Shown piece after piece: positions 41,596 to 51,669 of a DNA stretch of 57,199 nucleotides; within the stretch, counting starts at the first letter, position 1; each line of letters opens with the position of its first letter. The notes beneath the pieces were generated by a model. It saw only the letters and a program-made list of their open reading frames with translations, was not told the DNA's origin and ran no database searches. The position numbers and the translations under genes were made by a program. Source of the DNA: an uncultured Collinsella sp. Lineage in GTDB: Bacteria; Actinomycetota; Coriobacteriia; Coriobacteriales; Coriobacteriaceae. The stretch is from positions 1 through 57,199 of the forward strand of contig UQMU01000011.1 of NCBI GenBank assembly GCA_900542305.1. Reading direction: 5' to 3'.

Positions 41596-42750
41596 CTAGA
41601 AGCTACCGCGCTTCAGGAAGTCGGGAAGCTCGAACTGATCGTTGCCGAAGTTAGGAAGCTCGGTGCCACCAACGTTGCGGGTCGGAGCGGCCTGAGCCGG
41701 ACTGGTGGCCGGAGCGGTGCGTTGCGGCTCAGCGGAGGCAGCGGCCTTGCTCTGAGACTGCTGAGCAGCAAAGAGCTCGTCCTGGCGGTTGACGTTGGAG
41801 TCGGAGAAGCCCGTAGCGATGACGGTGATACGCACCTGGTCGCCCAGGGACTCGTCGACAACGGTACCGAAGATGATGTTGGCCTCGGGATCGACGGCAT
41901 TGGCGACAACGTCGGCGGCGTCGCTGATCTCTTGGATGCCCAGGTCCTTGGAACCGGCGATGGAGAGCAGCACGCGCGTGGCACCATCGATGGAGCTCTC
42001 GAGCAGCGGGCTGGAGATGGCCTGCTGGGCAGCATCGACGGCACGGGTATCCCCAGAAGAGGTACCGATACCCATCATGGCAGTACCGGCCTGCTTCATG
42101 ATGGTCTTAACATCGGCGAAGTCCAGGTTGATGATACCGGGGACGGTGATGAGGTCGGTGATGCCCTGGGTGCCCTGGGAAAGGACGCCATCGGCAATCG
42201 CGAAGGCCTCGAGCATGGTGGTCTTCTTCTCGGCGATGTCGAGCAGCTTATCGTTAGGGATGACGATCATGGTGTCGACGCAATCGGAGAGGGTCTTAAT
42301 GCCCTCCTCGGCGCTCTTCTTGCGCTTGCGGCCCTCGAAGGTGAAGGGCTTGGTCACGACGGCGACGGTCAGCGCACCGACCTCGTTCATCGCGATATCG
42401 GCAACGATGGGAGCAGCGCCGGTACCGGTGCCACCGCCCTCGCCGCAGGTGATGAACACCATGTCGGCGCCAGCGAGCGCCTCGGCAATGTCGTCGCGGG
42501 ACTCATCGGCAGCCTTGCGGCCAACCTCGGGGTTGGCGCCGGCGCCCAGGCCGCGGGTAAGGTCGGTGCCGATGTGCACCTTGATATCGGCATCAGAGAT
42601 CGCGAGTGCCTGAGCATCGGTGTTGATGGCAACAAACTCGACGCCGCGGATGCCCTCTTCGATCATTCGATTGACCGCGTTGGTACCGCCGCCGCCGACG
42701 CCGACCACCTTAATGACGGCAAGGTAGTTGTTGATCTCTGTCTCGTGCAT
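41596..42750 (-). CDS. ftsZ: Cell division protein FtsZ
   Basis: A 384-residue tubulin-like GTPase forming the Z ring. GTP-binding: VGGGGTNAVNRM (residues 18-29), AINTDAQAL, and the tubulin loop GGGTGTGAAP (105-114). The NFADV-type T7 region reads NLDFADVKTIM. A Gln/Ala/Pro linker leads to the C-terminal peptide FELPDFLKRGSF, which would bind SepF. ATG 42750 follows GGAGGAC. Last gene of the dcw cluster. Confidence 0.97.
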   Translation of the reverse strand: MHETEINNYLAVIKVVGVGGGGTNAVNRMIEEGIRGVEFVAINTDAQALAISDADIKVHIGTDLTRGLGAGANPEVGRKAADESRDDIAEALAGADMVFITCGEGGGTGTGAAPIVADIAMNEVGALTVAVVTKPFTFEGRKRKKSAEEGIKTLSDCVDTMIVIPNDKLLDIAEKKTTMLEAFAIADGVLSQGTQGITDLITVPGIINLDFADVKTIMKQAGTAMMGIGTSSGDTRAVDAAQQAISSPLLESSIDGATRVLLSIAGSKDLGIQEISDAADVVANAVDPEANIIFGTVVDESLGDQVRITVIATGFSDSNVNRQDELFAAQQSQSKAAASAEPQRTAPATSPAQAAPTRNVGGTELPNFGNDQFELPDFLKRGSF

Positions 42751-42871
42751 GTCGGTCCTCCGAACAAAGGTTATAGCCATAGCATGGGTCGACCCCTGCG
42801 CACATTAACCTTCAGGTTGAAAGTAAATGCAAAGGTAAACCGTATTATGTTTGCACATTATGAACGTATCA

Positions 42872-42885
42872 GTCAAATAATTGAC
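42872..42885. promoter_or_regulatory. Palindrome in the AT-rich ftsQ-ftsZ gap
   Basis: GTCAA and TTGAC are separated by ATAA in the most AT-rich part of the 199-bp gap before ftsZ. CATAAT hexamers nearby on the minus strand could be -10 elements of an ftsZ promoter, but no -35 at proper distance is convincing. Confidence 0.3.
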
Positions 42886-42949
42886 CGTGAAAACCAAACA
42901 AACCAGATAAACGGCGTGGTATGGCCCCTCAACAAAGCATCAACCAGCG

Positions 42950-44206
42950 CTACGAGGTCGGAGCGTTCCTAAATGTATAGTTACCCGGAGAGCGCACATT
43001 GATATACGTTACGCCCTCTACCTGCGAAAGCAGCTTGGTGACCACGCGCTCCTTCTTGACGATATCGTTCGAATCGCCCAGCGACACCTCAATGCCGTTA
43101 TTGAGGTTTGCCGAGATGGCTTCGACCGAAGGCGTGGAAATATCCTTGACTTGTCCCAAGAACTCGCTCGAAAAACCACGCACATAATCCAAGCCGGCCT
43201 TAACGGCCTTGGAGCTCACCGCCTGGCCGGAAACCGGAGCGACATCCGCCGAGACATCAGTCAACAGCACCGCGCCATAGTGCTTAGCGAGCGCCAGCGC
43301 GGCATCAATGCCGGTCAGGGTATTTGAGCCCTGCCCCGTCGTGATGACGTTGCCCTGATCGTCCACTTCGACCGACGCCGACAGCGGGGCGATCCAGGTG
43401 TCATCATCCCCGATGGCCCAGGCAAGGTCATCGGAGCTGATATAGGCAATTGCAATGACCTTGCGCTCCATAGGCGTAATGATGAGCGTATGCGGGAACT
43501 GACGCTGGACATCCACGCCCGAGACCCACGGGTTCTGCTTGAGGTCCTCGGTAATCTGGTCGGGATCGACGTTAAAAAGCGACGTTCCCTCGGGCAAATC
43601 GATCAGCTGGATAGCATCGTGCTTCGTCACATGCTCGCTGCCTTGAATCTGAATATCAGTGGCGGTAAACAATCCAGAGTTGATCACCACGACGGCAACG
43701 ACGACGAGCACGGCCAAGACGGCCAGAACGCCGCCCGCGATTTTGCCTTTGCCTGTAACGAGAGAAGCGGCGTCTGACGTTTTATTTGCCATCGCCCCAA
43801 GTGAAGACAACGGGTTGACGCCTTTTTTACCCGAAGGCTTCTTGGCGGTAGCCGGCACCGATGTCAGCGAGCGCGGTTTCGATGCGCCCAGCGTGCGACC
43901 CGGACGCGCCGCCTTAGTTCCCGTCGAGGGCTTAGGAGTTGCCATGGGACGGGCAGGCCTGGCGCCCATAACAGGCTTTGACGTCACCGAGGGACGCGAG
44001 GACTTTTTTGCGGCCGGACGATTACCGAGCTGAGAGCCGACGACCGGACGCCCGGCCTGTCGTGCATGCCCGACAGACTTAGAGTGCGCGACGGTATTGC
44101 GTTGAGGTTTGGCAGGCGCGCCGGAACGCCCTCCGGCGCGGCGGAAGGTGGGTTTCGATGCTCTAGAAGCCGAGGAATTTAACTTCCGGTCTGAGCTCGA
44201 TGCCAT
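42950..44206 (-). CDS. ftsQ: FtsQ/DivIB cell-division protein with long basic head
   Basis: 418 residues; the first ~155 are a basic Lys/Arg/Ser/Pro/Ala-rich, probably disordered cytoplasmic head, much longer than in E. coli FtsQ. One membrane helix lies at about 160-180 (GGVLAVLAVLVVVAVVVINS). The POTRA domain begins FTATDIQIQGSEHVTKHDAIQLI, split here at residue 190, followed by the FtsQ domain (NPWVSGVDVQRQFPHTLIITPMERK). It bridges FtsL/FtsB-type proteins in the divisome. The start overlaps the end of murB by 44 bp; GGAGG lies 3 nt before the ATG. Confidence 0.9.
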   Translation of the reverse strand: MASSSDRKLNSSASRASKPTFRRAGGRSGAPAKPQRNTVAHSKSVGHARQAGRPVVGSQLGNRPAAKKSSRPSVTSKPVMGARPARPMATPKPSTGTKAARPGRTLGASKPRSLTSVPATAKKPSGKKGVNPLSSLGAMANKTSDAASLVTGKGKIAGGVLAVLAVLVVVAVVVINSGLFTATDIQIQGSEHVTKHDAIQLIDLPEGTSLFNVDPDQITEDLKQNPWVSGVDVQRQFPHTLIITPMERKVIAIAYISSDDLAWAIGDDDTWIAPLSASVEVDDQGNVITTGQGSNTLTGIDAALALAKHYGAVLLTDVSADVAPVSGQAVSSKAVKAGLDYVRGFSSEFLGQVKDISTPSVEAISANLNNGIEVSLGDSNDIVKKERVVTKLLSQVEGVTYINVRSPGNYTFRNAPTS

Positions 44207-45074
44207 ACGCCTCCCTCACCTTTCCGTGCACATGTCTGATAACCGCGGCAACGTCATCGGCCGAGGCAGTTCCGTTATTAACGATAAAATTAGCGTGAAC
44301 GGGCGAAACTTCCGCGCCGCCAATCGAAAAACCCTTTAATCCACAATCCTCGATAAGCTTGCCCACACTCGCATCGGGCGGGTTACGAAAGACCGACCCG
44401 CAAGATGCGCGACCCATGGGCTGCGTACGCTTGCGCCTCGTCAGGTACCGTTCCATGCGCTCGCGAATGTCGGCCTTGGGCGCCGGTTTAAGCTTGAGCA
44501 CGCACTCGAGAATGATCTCATTGCGGGGAAGGCTACATTCGCGGTAGCCCCAAGTGATCTCGGACCCCGCATAATGCTTGATACCGGATGCCGGGTCAAA
44601 CGTTACGACATCCTCAACCAGCGAGCCAATCCACTCGGTCCGTGTGCCGGCATTCATAGATATCGCACCGCCGACCGAACCAGGAATGCCAACGGCAAAC
44701 TCAAGGCCCGAGAGGCTACGCGACAGGGCATCGTTGACCAGGCGCGCAAACATCACGCCCGCACCGACCGTCAGCGTACAACCGTCATCGGCAATAACCG
44801 TGCGCTGAAACTCACGTCCGAGCGAAATGACGGCACCGCGATAACCGCCATCGGCAACCAGCAGATTGGAGCCCTTGCCGATGATGACCCACGGCACCTG
44901 CTCGCGATCGAGCACCGCCACGGCGCGGCGGAGGGCATGATAGCTATGGCACGTCACAAAGAGGTCGGCCTTGCCGCCGATACGATAGCTCGTATGACGC
45001 GCAAGGCGCTCGTCCTCGATCACATCCGTGTCGATCATGCCCGAGAGCGCCATGACGGCGTTAAACAGACCCAT
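44163..45074 (-). CDS. murB: UDP-N-acetylenolpyruvoylglucosamine reductase
   Basis: A 303-residue FAD enzyme making UDP-MurNAc. HTSYRIGGKADLF and GKGSNLLVADGGYRG bind FAD; GLEFAVGIPGSVGGAISMNAG follows, and the catalytic serine lies in RASCGSVFRNP. It is the MurB type I/II form with FSIGGAEVSPVHANFIVN. It lies 5 bp after murC and overlaps ftsQ by 44 bp. Confidence 0.96.
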   Translation of the reverse strand: MGLFNAVMALSGMIDTDVIEDERLARHTSYRIGGKADLFVTCHSYHALRRAVAVLDREQVPWVIIGKGSNLLVADGGYRGAVISLGREFQRTVIADDGCTLTVGAGVMFARLVNDALSRSLSGLEFAVGIPGSVGGAISMNAGTRTEWIGSLVEDVVTFDPASGIKHYAGSEITWGYRECSLPRNEIILECVLKLKPAPKADIRERMERYLTRRKRTQPMGRASCGSVFRNPPDASVGKLIEDCGLKGFSIGGAEVSPVHANFIVNNGTASADDVAAVIRHVHGKVREAYGIELRPEVKFLGF

Positions 45075-45079
45075 TAGAC

Positions 45080-46498
45080 TTAAGCGTCTTTCTTGGCAGT
45101 CAGATACTCGATAAACTCGGGACCGACGGTCGTAACGTCACCGGCACCCATGGTGAGCAGCAGGTCGCCCCCGCCCACCATCTGCTCGAGCTCCTGATTG
45201 AGCTCAAGACGGCTGGAGCAGTACACGACCTCCTTGCCAGGATGCTTGGCGCGCACGGTATCGGCGAGCATCTTAGAGGTGACGCCCGGAATGGGCATCT
45301 CGCCAGCCGAGAACACATCAATCAGCAGCAGCTTATCGGCATTGGCAAATGCATCGGCAAAGTCGTCGCACAGGGCCTGCAGGCGCGAATAGCGGTGCGG
45401 CTGGAACACGACGTCGACGTGCTTGTAACCCAGCGACGAAGCGGCAGCAAGCGTCGCCTTGATTTCGGTGGGGTGATGGCCGTAATCATCGACCACGGTG
45501 ATGCCATCGATATCGCCCACGTGGGTAAAGCGACGGCGGACGCCCTCAAAGCTCGAGAGCGCCTTGGCGGCGGCGTCGATGTCAAGGCCCAAGACATGGG
45601 CGACAGTGAGCACGGCCGTGGCGTTGAGCATGTTGTGGCGACCGGGATTGCTCTTGATCTCCACAGCGTGCTCAGTGCCGTCCTCAAAGCGAACGATAAA
45701 GTCACTCTGGATGCCCTTGACATCCGGGTGCACGCAGACGATGTCGTTGCTCTCGGCAAAGCCGTAGGAAAGCACGTGACGGCCCGTCGACTTGGCGAGC
45801 TCGACCAGATGCGGGTCCTCGCCGCAGACGATGACGGTGCCGTCCTCGCCCACCAGGCTCATGAATTTGGCGAAAGTCGCCTCGATCTCCTCGATACCCG
45901 AGTAGTGATCGAGGTGGTCGGCCTCGACGTTGGTCACAATGACCACGTTGGGGTTCAGGAACAGGAAGGAGCTGTCGGACTCGTCGGCCTCGGCGACAAA
46001 GTAGTCACCCGAGCCGTTCTTGCCGTTCGTGTCATAGCCCTCGACGATGCCGCCGATCAAGAAGCTCGGATCCAGACCCATGCGGTCGAGCATGGTGGCG
46101 CACATCGAAGACGTGGTGGTCTTGCCATGCGTGCCGGCAACGGCGACGGTAGTGTAGCCATGGCCCAAAGCAGAGAGCATCTTGGCACGGGGCCACACGG
46201 GAATGCCCAGCTCGCGAGCGCGCACGAGCTCAGGGTTGGACTCCGGAATAGCGGTGGAGACAACAACCACGTCGGGCTTGACCTCGTCGATCGTGGCTGC
46301 CTCATGGCCCACGTGCACCTTCACACCAGCGCGGGTAAGCTGGCGGATATAACGTGACGTCTTAAGATCGGAGCCGGTAACGGCATAACCGCGCTCGTGC
46401 AGAACGAGGGCGATGCCGCTCATGCCGGCGCCGCCGATACCGATAAAGTGGGCGCTCTTAAACTCGGGCGCGGAGGTTGCAGTCTGGGAATCAGCCAT
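45080..46498 (-). CDS. murC: UDP-N-acetylmuramate-L-alanine ligase
   Basis: A 472-residue ligase adding the first stem-peptide residue. IGIGGAGMSGIALVLHERG binds UDP-MurNAc; the ATP loop is AGTHGKTTTSSM; VVDDYGHHPTEIKATL is MurC-specific. AAGGAGT lies 10 nt before the ATG at 46498; the longer frame to 46525 is not supported. 97 bp separate it from murG. Confidence 0.96.
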   Translation of the reverse strand: MADSQTATSAPEFKSAHFIGIGGAGMSGIALVLHERGYAVTGSDLKTSRYIRQLTRAGVKVHVGHEAATIDEVKPDVVVVSTAIPESNPELVRARELGIPVWPRAKMLSALGHGYTTVAVAGTHGKTTTSSMCATMLDRMGLDPSFLIGGIVEGYDTNGKNGSGDYFVAEADESDSSFLFLNPNVVIVTNVEADHLDHYSGIEEIEATFAKFMSLVGEDGTVIVCGEDPHLVELAKSTGRHVLSYGFAESNDIVCVHPDVKGIQSDFIVRFEDGTEHAVEIKSNPGRHNMLNATAVLTVAHVLGLDIDAAAKALSSFEGVRRRFTHVGDIDGITVVDDYGHHPTEIKATLAAASSLGYKHVDVVFQPHRYSRLQALCDDFADAFANADKLLLIDVFSAGEMPIPGVTSKMLADTVRAKHPGKEVVYCSSRLELNQELEQMVGGGDLLLTMGAGDVTTVGPEFIEYLTAKKDA

Positions 46499-46595
46499 GT
46501 GCTCGTGTACTCCTTGCGTAAACACTGCCTGTAACCCGTTAACTGTACCGCACCTACCGCATCAGCGCGAGGGCGACCGACGATATCCCGTCTAA

Positions 46596-47711
46596 CTAAC
46601 GCAAACCCTCTACCGCATCGGCCAGAAGAGCGGCGGCCCTTTCCTGAGCCAGACCACGCGCCGCCTGACGCATGGCGTCGCGCGCCGCCGCGTCATCGAC
46701 CAGGTGCAGCAGCTCATCGGCAAAGGCAGAACCGTCGATATCGGCATCGGCGCAGAGCACGCCGGCCCCGACGTCGACCAGATAACGGGCATTGGTGGTT
46801 TGATGGTCGGCCGTCGCATGCGGATACGGCACGAGCACCGAGGGCACGGCGAGCGCAGCGATCTCGGCCACGCTCGATGCGCCCGAACGCGAGAGCACCA
46901 AATCGGCAGCAGCCAGCATATCGCCCATGTTGTCGATGTAAGGCTGGACGCGATAACGCTTCGCCTCCTCGGGCGTCAGCGCCAAAGCGTGCTCGGTCTC
47001 CTCAAAGCCGTCGGCACCCGTCGAATGCAACACATAGAGGTTCTTGCGCGAAAGCAGCTCATTTTTGAGCGAAACCGCGCGCTCGTTGAGGTGCTGGGCG
47101 CCGAGTGAACCGCCAAAGACGAGCAGCAGCGTAGCGTCCTCGGGAACGCCAAGTGCCTTGCGGCCGCGAGCGCGATCGCCCTCGATCACCGAGCGACGTA
47201 CGGGGTTGCCGGTCATGAGCACGTGGTCAGGGTCACCTTCGCGCTCAAAGACCGCGCGCGCTGCCGGCACCGAGATGCACACGCGGGCGGCGTGGGAGTT
47301 CATCATCTTGTTGGCCAGGCCCGGAACAGAGTTCTGCTCATGTAGCAGATACGGAACGCCTGCGCCCTTGCACCACCCCAGCAGCGGAACCTCGACATAG
47401 GCACCAAAACCGATGGCAGCATCGGGCTTGCCGACCTTTGAGAAATGACTGGCGAGCGCACGCTTGGCTTTGTTGACACGCCACAGCGAGGTCAGCGCCG
47501 TCCAGGGACGGGAGCGGTCGAAGCCCGTGACCGTAATGGGCACAAAATCAAACCCAGACTCGGGGACCAGACGACCCTCGAGCTTGCGCGACTGGCCCAC
47601 GAACACAACGTGATGGCCACGGTCACGCAGCTCTTCGGCCAGGGCGAGCGCGGGGTTAATGTGTCCTGCCGTGCCGCCGGCTGCAATAGCAACGGTCATT
47701 TTATCGGTCAT
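46596..47711 (-). CDS. murG: Lipid II synthase MurG
   Basis: A 371-residue membrane-associated glycosyltransferase adding GlcNAc to lipid I. IAAGGTAGHINPALALAEEL is the N-terminal G loop; PYLLHEQNSVPGLAN and LVFGGSLGAQHLNE follow, and the UDP-GlcNAc site is LVLSRSGASSVAEIAAL. The ATG at 47711 has GGGA 6 nt upstream and overlaps the ftsW stop by 11 bp; an ATG at 47699 is also possible. Confidence 0.95.
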   Translation of the reverse strand: MTDKMTVAIAAGGTAGHINPALALAEELRDRGHHVVFVGQSRKLEGRLVPESGFDFVPITVTGFDRSRPWTALTSLWRVNKAKRALASHFSKVGKPDAAIGFGAYVEVPLLGWCKGAGVPYLLHEQNSVPGLANKMMNSHAARVCISVPAARAVFEREGDPDHVLMTGNPVRRSVIEGDRARGRKALGVPEDATLLLVFGGSLGAQHLNERAVSLKNELLSRKNLYVLHSTGADGFEETEHALALTPEEAKRYRVQPYIDNMGDMLAAADLVLSRSGASSVAEIAALAVPSVLVPYPHATADHQTTNARYLVDVGAGVLCADADIDGSAFADELLHLVDDAAARDAMRQAARGLAQERAAALLADAVEGLR

Positions 47712-49221
47712 GGTAGTCCCTTCGTACACGCGGTCCCTGGTCGTCGGTGCGCAGACGCGCCGACGGGTCCGAGTTCAAATCGATTCGATTATATCCGCCG
47801 CCCGCGTTGCGAGGGCTGGGGCGCTGAGGACGACCTTGCGGAGCCGTCCGCGGACGTGGACGAGCTGCCGGCTCGGATGCAGAACCATCCAGAACGGTAA
47901 AGCCGCTACGCGAAGGTCGTTCACCGCGCACATGGGCTACGCCGGCGGTGCTCTCGTCCATAACGGCAAAGCTCTCACGGCGGCGGTCATACTCATCGCG
48001 GCGGGCGCTCTCGTACGAAACGCGCAGGATCAACCCGGCAAGCATGAGCGACACAATAATCGACGAACCGCCGTAGCTAATAAACGGCAACGGTTTACCC
48101 GTCATGGGAAACACGTTGAGGATGCCCAGCGCGTTAATCAAGAACTGCACCGCGAGAATGACCGCGGAGCCAGACGCCATAAGCGCGCCCCGACGATCGG
48201 TCGCCTGCTCGGCAATGCGAAACGCCGAGTAGATCAGCATCGCAAACACCAAGAAGAACAGCACGGTTCCGACAAAGCCGACTTCCTCGCCAATGATGGC
48301 CAGGATGTAGTCATTGTGCGCCTCGGGCAGATACGAGTACTTCATGGTTGAGTTGCCGATGCCACGGCCGAACAGACCGCCCGAGGCAAAGGCCATGATG
48401 GCAAGCGTGGCCTGATAGCCGTCACCATACTCGTCAGCCCAAGGGTTCAAGGCAACCTGAATACGCACCATACGGTACGGCTCTGCGACAAGTGCAATCA
48501 CGATCACGAGAATGCCGAAGATTAGCACGCCGATGATAAATCTGGGGTCGAGACCCGCAAACAACGCCATGCACATGAGGGTCAACAGGATGATCAGGAC
48601 AGTACCGAAATCGGGCTGGATAAAGATCAGAAAGAGCGAAATACCCAGGTAGATGCCCATCTTGCGAAGGAATTCGTTGATGTTGCCACCGGGCGAAAAG
48701 AAGCGATCAAGCATGATGGCCGAATACGCAATGGCAAATGGCTTTAAAAACTCGGAAGGCTGGAACTGAATACCGGCGATGTTGAGCCAGCGCGTGGCGC
48801 CACGGCTGCCGCTGCCCACCAAGAACACCAGAAACAGTAGCCCTATCATGCCGATAAGGAAGATCCTAAGCACATCCTCCCCAAACCAGCTGTCCGGCAA
48901 AACGCGCACGATGGCAATCAGCGCCAGAACACCAACCACGGCAAACGCGGCCTGTCGACCCAGGAAAAACGTCGCCGAGCCATTCTCGTGCAGCGCCTCG
49001 ACCGAAGACGCCGAGTACACCATCAGCAGACCAAAGCACACCAAAGTAAACAGGCAGGCCATAAATATCAGACGGGGGCGCATGATGCGGGCGGGAACGC
49101 CGGCAATATAGCGTTCGCTAAACGACTGCCCGCCGCGACCGGAACGCGGTGTGCTGCGCCGCGAGGAAGCACGGTCCGAGTCGGGCCTCCTCATACCTTG
49201 TCGGGGGCTCTCCTCTCTCAC
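47701..49221 (-). CDS. ftsW: Septal peptidoglycan glycosyltransferase FtsW
   Basis: About 506 residues: a basic head of 45 residues, ten membrane helices, and a basic Pro/Arg-rich tail of ~110 residues. SEDS family marks: LNIAGIQFQPSEFLKPF, LIFIQPDFGTVLI (the catalytic Asp follows in the periplasmic loop), YLPEAHNDYILAIIGEEVGF and GKPLPFISYGGSSI. It polymerises lipid II at the septum with the FtsI-type transpeptidase. Start uncertain: GTG at 49221 has GGGG 6 nt upstream; TTG 49227 and ATG 49194 are alternatives. Next to murD (few bp) and murG (overlap). Confidence 0.92.
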   Translation of the reverse strand: MREESPRQGMRRPDSDRASSRRSTPRSGRGGQSFSERYIAGVPARIMRPRLIFMACLFTLVCFGLLMVYSASSVEALHENGSATFFLGRQAAFAVVGVLALIAIVRVLPDSWFGEDVLRIFLIGMIGLLFLVFLVGSGSRGATRWLNIAGIQFQPSEFLKPFAIAYSAIMLDRFFSPGGNINEFLRKMGIYLGISLFLIFIQPDFGTVLIILLTLMCMALFAGLDPRFIIGVLIFGILVIVIALVAEPYRMVRIQVALNPWADEYGDGYQATLAIMAFASGGLFGRGIGNSTMKYSYLPEAHNDYILAIIGEEVGFVGTVLFFLVFAMLIYSAFRIAEQATDRRGALMASGSAVILAVQFLINALGILNVFPMTGKPLPFISYGGSSIIVSLMLAGLILRVSYESARRDEYDRRRESFAVMDESTAGVAHVRGERPSRSGFTVLDGSASEPAARPRPRTAPQGRPQRPSPRNAGGGYNRIDLNSDPSARLRTDDQGPRVRRDYHDR

Positions 49222-49230
49222 CGGCAACCC

Positions 49231-50637
49231 CTATTCCATTTGCGATTTCGCCGCAGCGGCAAGCTGGGCCACATAGTCCTTAAACACGCGGCCGCGCTCC
49301 TCATAGCCCGAGAACTCATCGAACGAAGAGCAGGCAGGAGAAAGTAAGATCACGTCGCCACGGCTCGACAGCGAACGGGCAACGTCCACGGCATCGCGTA
49401 GGTCATCCGCTTGGGCGATATCCACATCGCCATCGACATCGGCCTCGTCCATAGCGGCGGTGAAGCGCTCGCGCGCATCGCCAAAGCAGACGACCGAGCG
49501 CACGTTATCCATAACAACGCGCGCGAAGTCCGTGAGCGGCGTGCCCTTATCGTGGCCGCCGAGCAGCAAGATCACGTCGTCATCGGGAAATGCCGTCAGT
49601 GCCTTCTCGACCGCGTCGGTGTTGGTCGCCTTGGAATCGTTGACGTAGCGCACTCCGTCAATCTCGCCGCACGGCTCCACGCGGTGCTCGAGCGGCTGGA
49701 ACGAAGCCAGACCGCGGCGGACACCATCGACATCGGCACCGACTGCCAGGGCAACCGTGGCAGCGCACAGGGCATTGATAACATTGTGATGGCCCGAGAT
49801 CTTGAGTTCGGATGTAGCGATGAGCGGGGTCTCGACGCCCTTCAGGCGCACGATCATCTTGCCATCGCGCACAAAGGCGACATCCTCACCCTCTGGCTCG
49901 TCAAAGGCAACCTTGCAGATGCGACGACCCGGCGTGTAGATGTACTCATCGAACTCGTGAATGCCGGCATCTTCGACGTCGACAACCGCCAGATCGTCAT
50001 CGACCATATTGTCAAACAGTTTGATCTTGGCAAGCGCATAGTTCTTATGGCTCTTATGCCAGCCCAAGTGGTCGGGAGTGATGTTGAGCAGCACTGCCAC
50101 ACGAGGGTGGAGCTCGGTGGTCGTAGCAATCTGATAACTCGAGAGCTCAGCCACAAACCATTCGTTGTGGGCTCGGCCGTCAATCTCGTTGACCGGCGGC
50201 TCGCCGATGTTGCCGACAGCTACGCTGGCCTCGCCGGCAACCTTGAGCAGATAATCAGTCAGCGACGTGGTGGTCGTCTTGCCGTTGGTGCCCGTGATGG
50301 CAATCCAGTTATCGGGCGACAGACGATAGGCAAACTCTGGCTCACCCATAATCTGAGCGGCATGTTCGCGCCCGGCCTTAAAGAAGCCCGAGAACTCCGA
50401 GATGCCCGGGCACGTCACGCATACGTCATAGGCGCCCTCGACTTGTTCGGTCCCATAGACAAACGACGCACCAGCAGCCTCGAGCGCACGCGTGGCGTCA
50501 TTGGGCTCAGAGGTGCCGCCGCCATACACGGTAACGGCGTTTACGCGCTCGGGATGCGCCAGCGCCCAGCGGGCGACATCGAGACCGGACTTGCCCTGAC
50601 CCAAAACGAGCAGGCTAAAGACATCAGCAAGAGGCAT
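49231..50637 (-). CDS. murD: UDP-N-acetylmuramoylalanine-D-glutamate ligase
   Basis: A 468-residue ligase adding D-glutamate. N-terminal LVLGQGKSGLDVARWAL binds UDP-MurNAc-Ala; the ATP loop is AITGTNGKTTTTSLTDYLL (read as GTNGKTTT); NITPDHLGWH, LKISGHHNVINALCA, and YVNDSKATNTDAVEKAL are MurD marks. It lies 9 bp after mraY. Confidence 0.96.
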   Translation of the reverse strand: MPLADVFSLLVLGQGKSGLDVARWALAHPERVNAVTVYGGGTSEPNDATRALEAAGASFVYGTEQVEGAYDVCVTCPGISEFSGFFKAGREHAAQIMGEPEFAYRLSPDNWIAITGTNGKTTTTSLTDYLLKVAGEASVAVGNIGEPPVNEIDGRAHNEWFVAELSSYQIATTTELHPRVAVLLNITPDHLGWHKSHKNYALAKIKLFDNMVDDDLAVVDVEDAGIHEFDEYIYTPGRRICKVAFDEPEGEDVAFVRDGKMIVRLKGVETPLIATSELKISGHHNVINALCAATVALAVGADVDGVRRGLASFQPLEHRVEPCGEIDGVRYVNDSKATNTDAVEKALTAFPDDDVILLLGGHDKGTPLTDFARVVMDNVRSVVCFGDARERFTAAMDEADVDGDVDIAQADDLRDAVDVARSLSSRGDVILLSPACSSFDEFSGYEERGRVFKDYVAQLAAAAKSQME

Positions 50638-50646
50638 GAAAGACCA

Positions 50647-51666
50647 CTATCCCAACTGGAAGAACAGAGCAAGGCCAACGGCGCCAAAGGCCGCAGCGAT
50701 AATCCAAAAACGGATGACGACCTTGGTCTCGGCCCAGCCCTTCTTTTCGAAATGATGATGGATGGGTGCCATAAGAAAGACGCGCTTGTGCGTAAAGTGG
50801 AAGTAGACAACCTGAATCATGACCGACAGGGTCTCAACGATAAATAGGCCGCCGATGATGAGGGAGACGACCTCGGTGTTGGTCATGATGGACGTGCAGG
50901 CAAACGCGGCGCCCAGGGCAAGCGAGCCGGTATCGCCCATAAAGATGCTCGCCGGATAGCAGTTGAACCACAGAAAGCCCAAGCAGGCACCGGCACACGC
51001 GGTGCAGAAGATGGACAGGTTCACGTCTCCGTGCAAAAACGCCATGGCAGCCATGGCGAGCATGGCGATCATGGAGGTGCCGCCAGCAAGACCGTCAAGG
51101 CCATCGGTCAGGTTCACGGCATTAGAAAGACCGGCAATCATCAGCCAGCAAAAGACAATGTAGAGCCACGGGAACGAAAGGCCGCAGATGGTGGTCGAAA
51201 GAACACCGAGGTCAATCGTCAGGCCGCCGGGAAAACGAATCTCGGGGGCGACACCGCACCAGTTAACGGCAAGTACCGTAAAGGTGACACAGATAATGGT
51301 TAGGCCGATCATCTTGGCATGAGGCGTCAGACCGAGCGAGCGCCCATGCGTAACGGAGGTCAGGTCGTCGATCAGGCCCAGCACGCCGGTCGCCAGCGTG
51401 GCGAGCAGCACAAGCACGAGCTCGGTGGTGAGCTTGCCCATCAGCAGGCAGGTCAGCGAGATCGCGACGAGGATGACAACGCCACCCATGGTGGGCGTTC
51501 CCTGCTTAACCAAATGACGCTTGGGGCCGTCGGCACGAACCTGCTGGCCGATACCCTCGACCTTGAGTAGTTTGATCCACCACGGCATGAGCAGCAGCGC
51601 AATGGCAGCGGCGATGCCAAGCCCCAAAAAAGCCTGATACGTTGGATACGAGGGATTGCCGAACAT
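50647..51666 (-). CDS. mraY: Phospho-N-acetylmuramoyl-pentapeptide-transferase
   Basis: A 339-residue, ten-helix membrane enzyme making lipid I. Catalytic marks: GTPTMGGVVI near the N-terminus, LIDDLTSV (Asp pair), AVNLTDGLDGLAGG, and FNCYPASIFMGDTGSLALG, then the C-terminal HHHFEKKGWAETKVV in the cytoplasmic loop. Starts 3 bp after murF. Confidence 0.97.
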   Translation of the reverse strand: MFGNPSYPTYQAFLGLGIAAAIALLLMPWWIKLLKVEGIGQQVRADGPKRHLVKQGTPTMGGVVILVAISLTCLLMGKLTTELVLVLLATLATGVLGLIDDLTSVTHGRSLGLTPHAKMIGLTIICVTFTVLAVNWCGVAPEIRFPGGLTIDLGVLSTTICGLSFPWLYIVFCWLMIAGLSNAVNLTDGLDGLAGGTSMIAMLAMAAMAFLHGDVNLSIFCTACAGACLGFLWFNCYPASIFMGDTGSLALGAAFACTSIMTNTEVVSLIIGGLFIVETLSVMIQVVYFHFTHKRVFLMAPIHHHFEKKGWAETKVVIRFWIIAAAFGAVGLALFFQLG

Positions 51667-51669
51667 GGG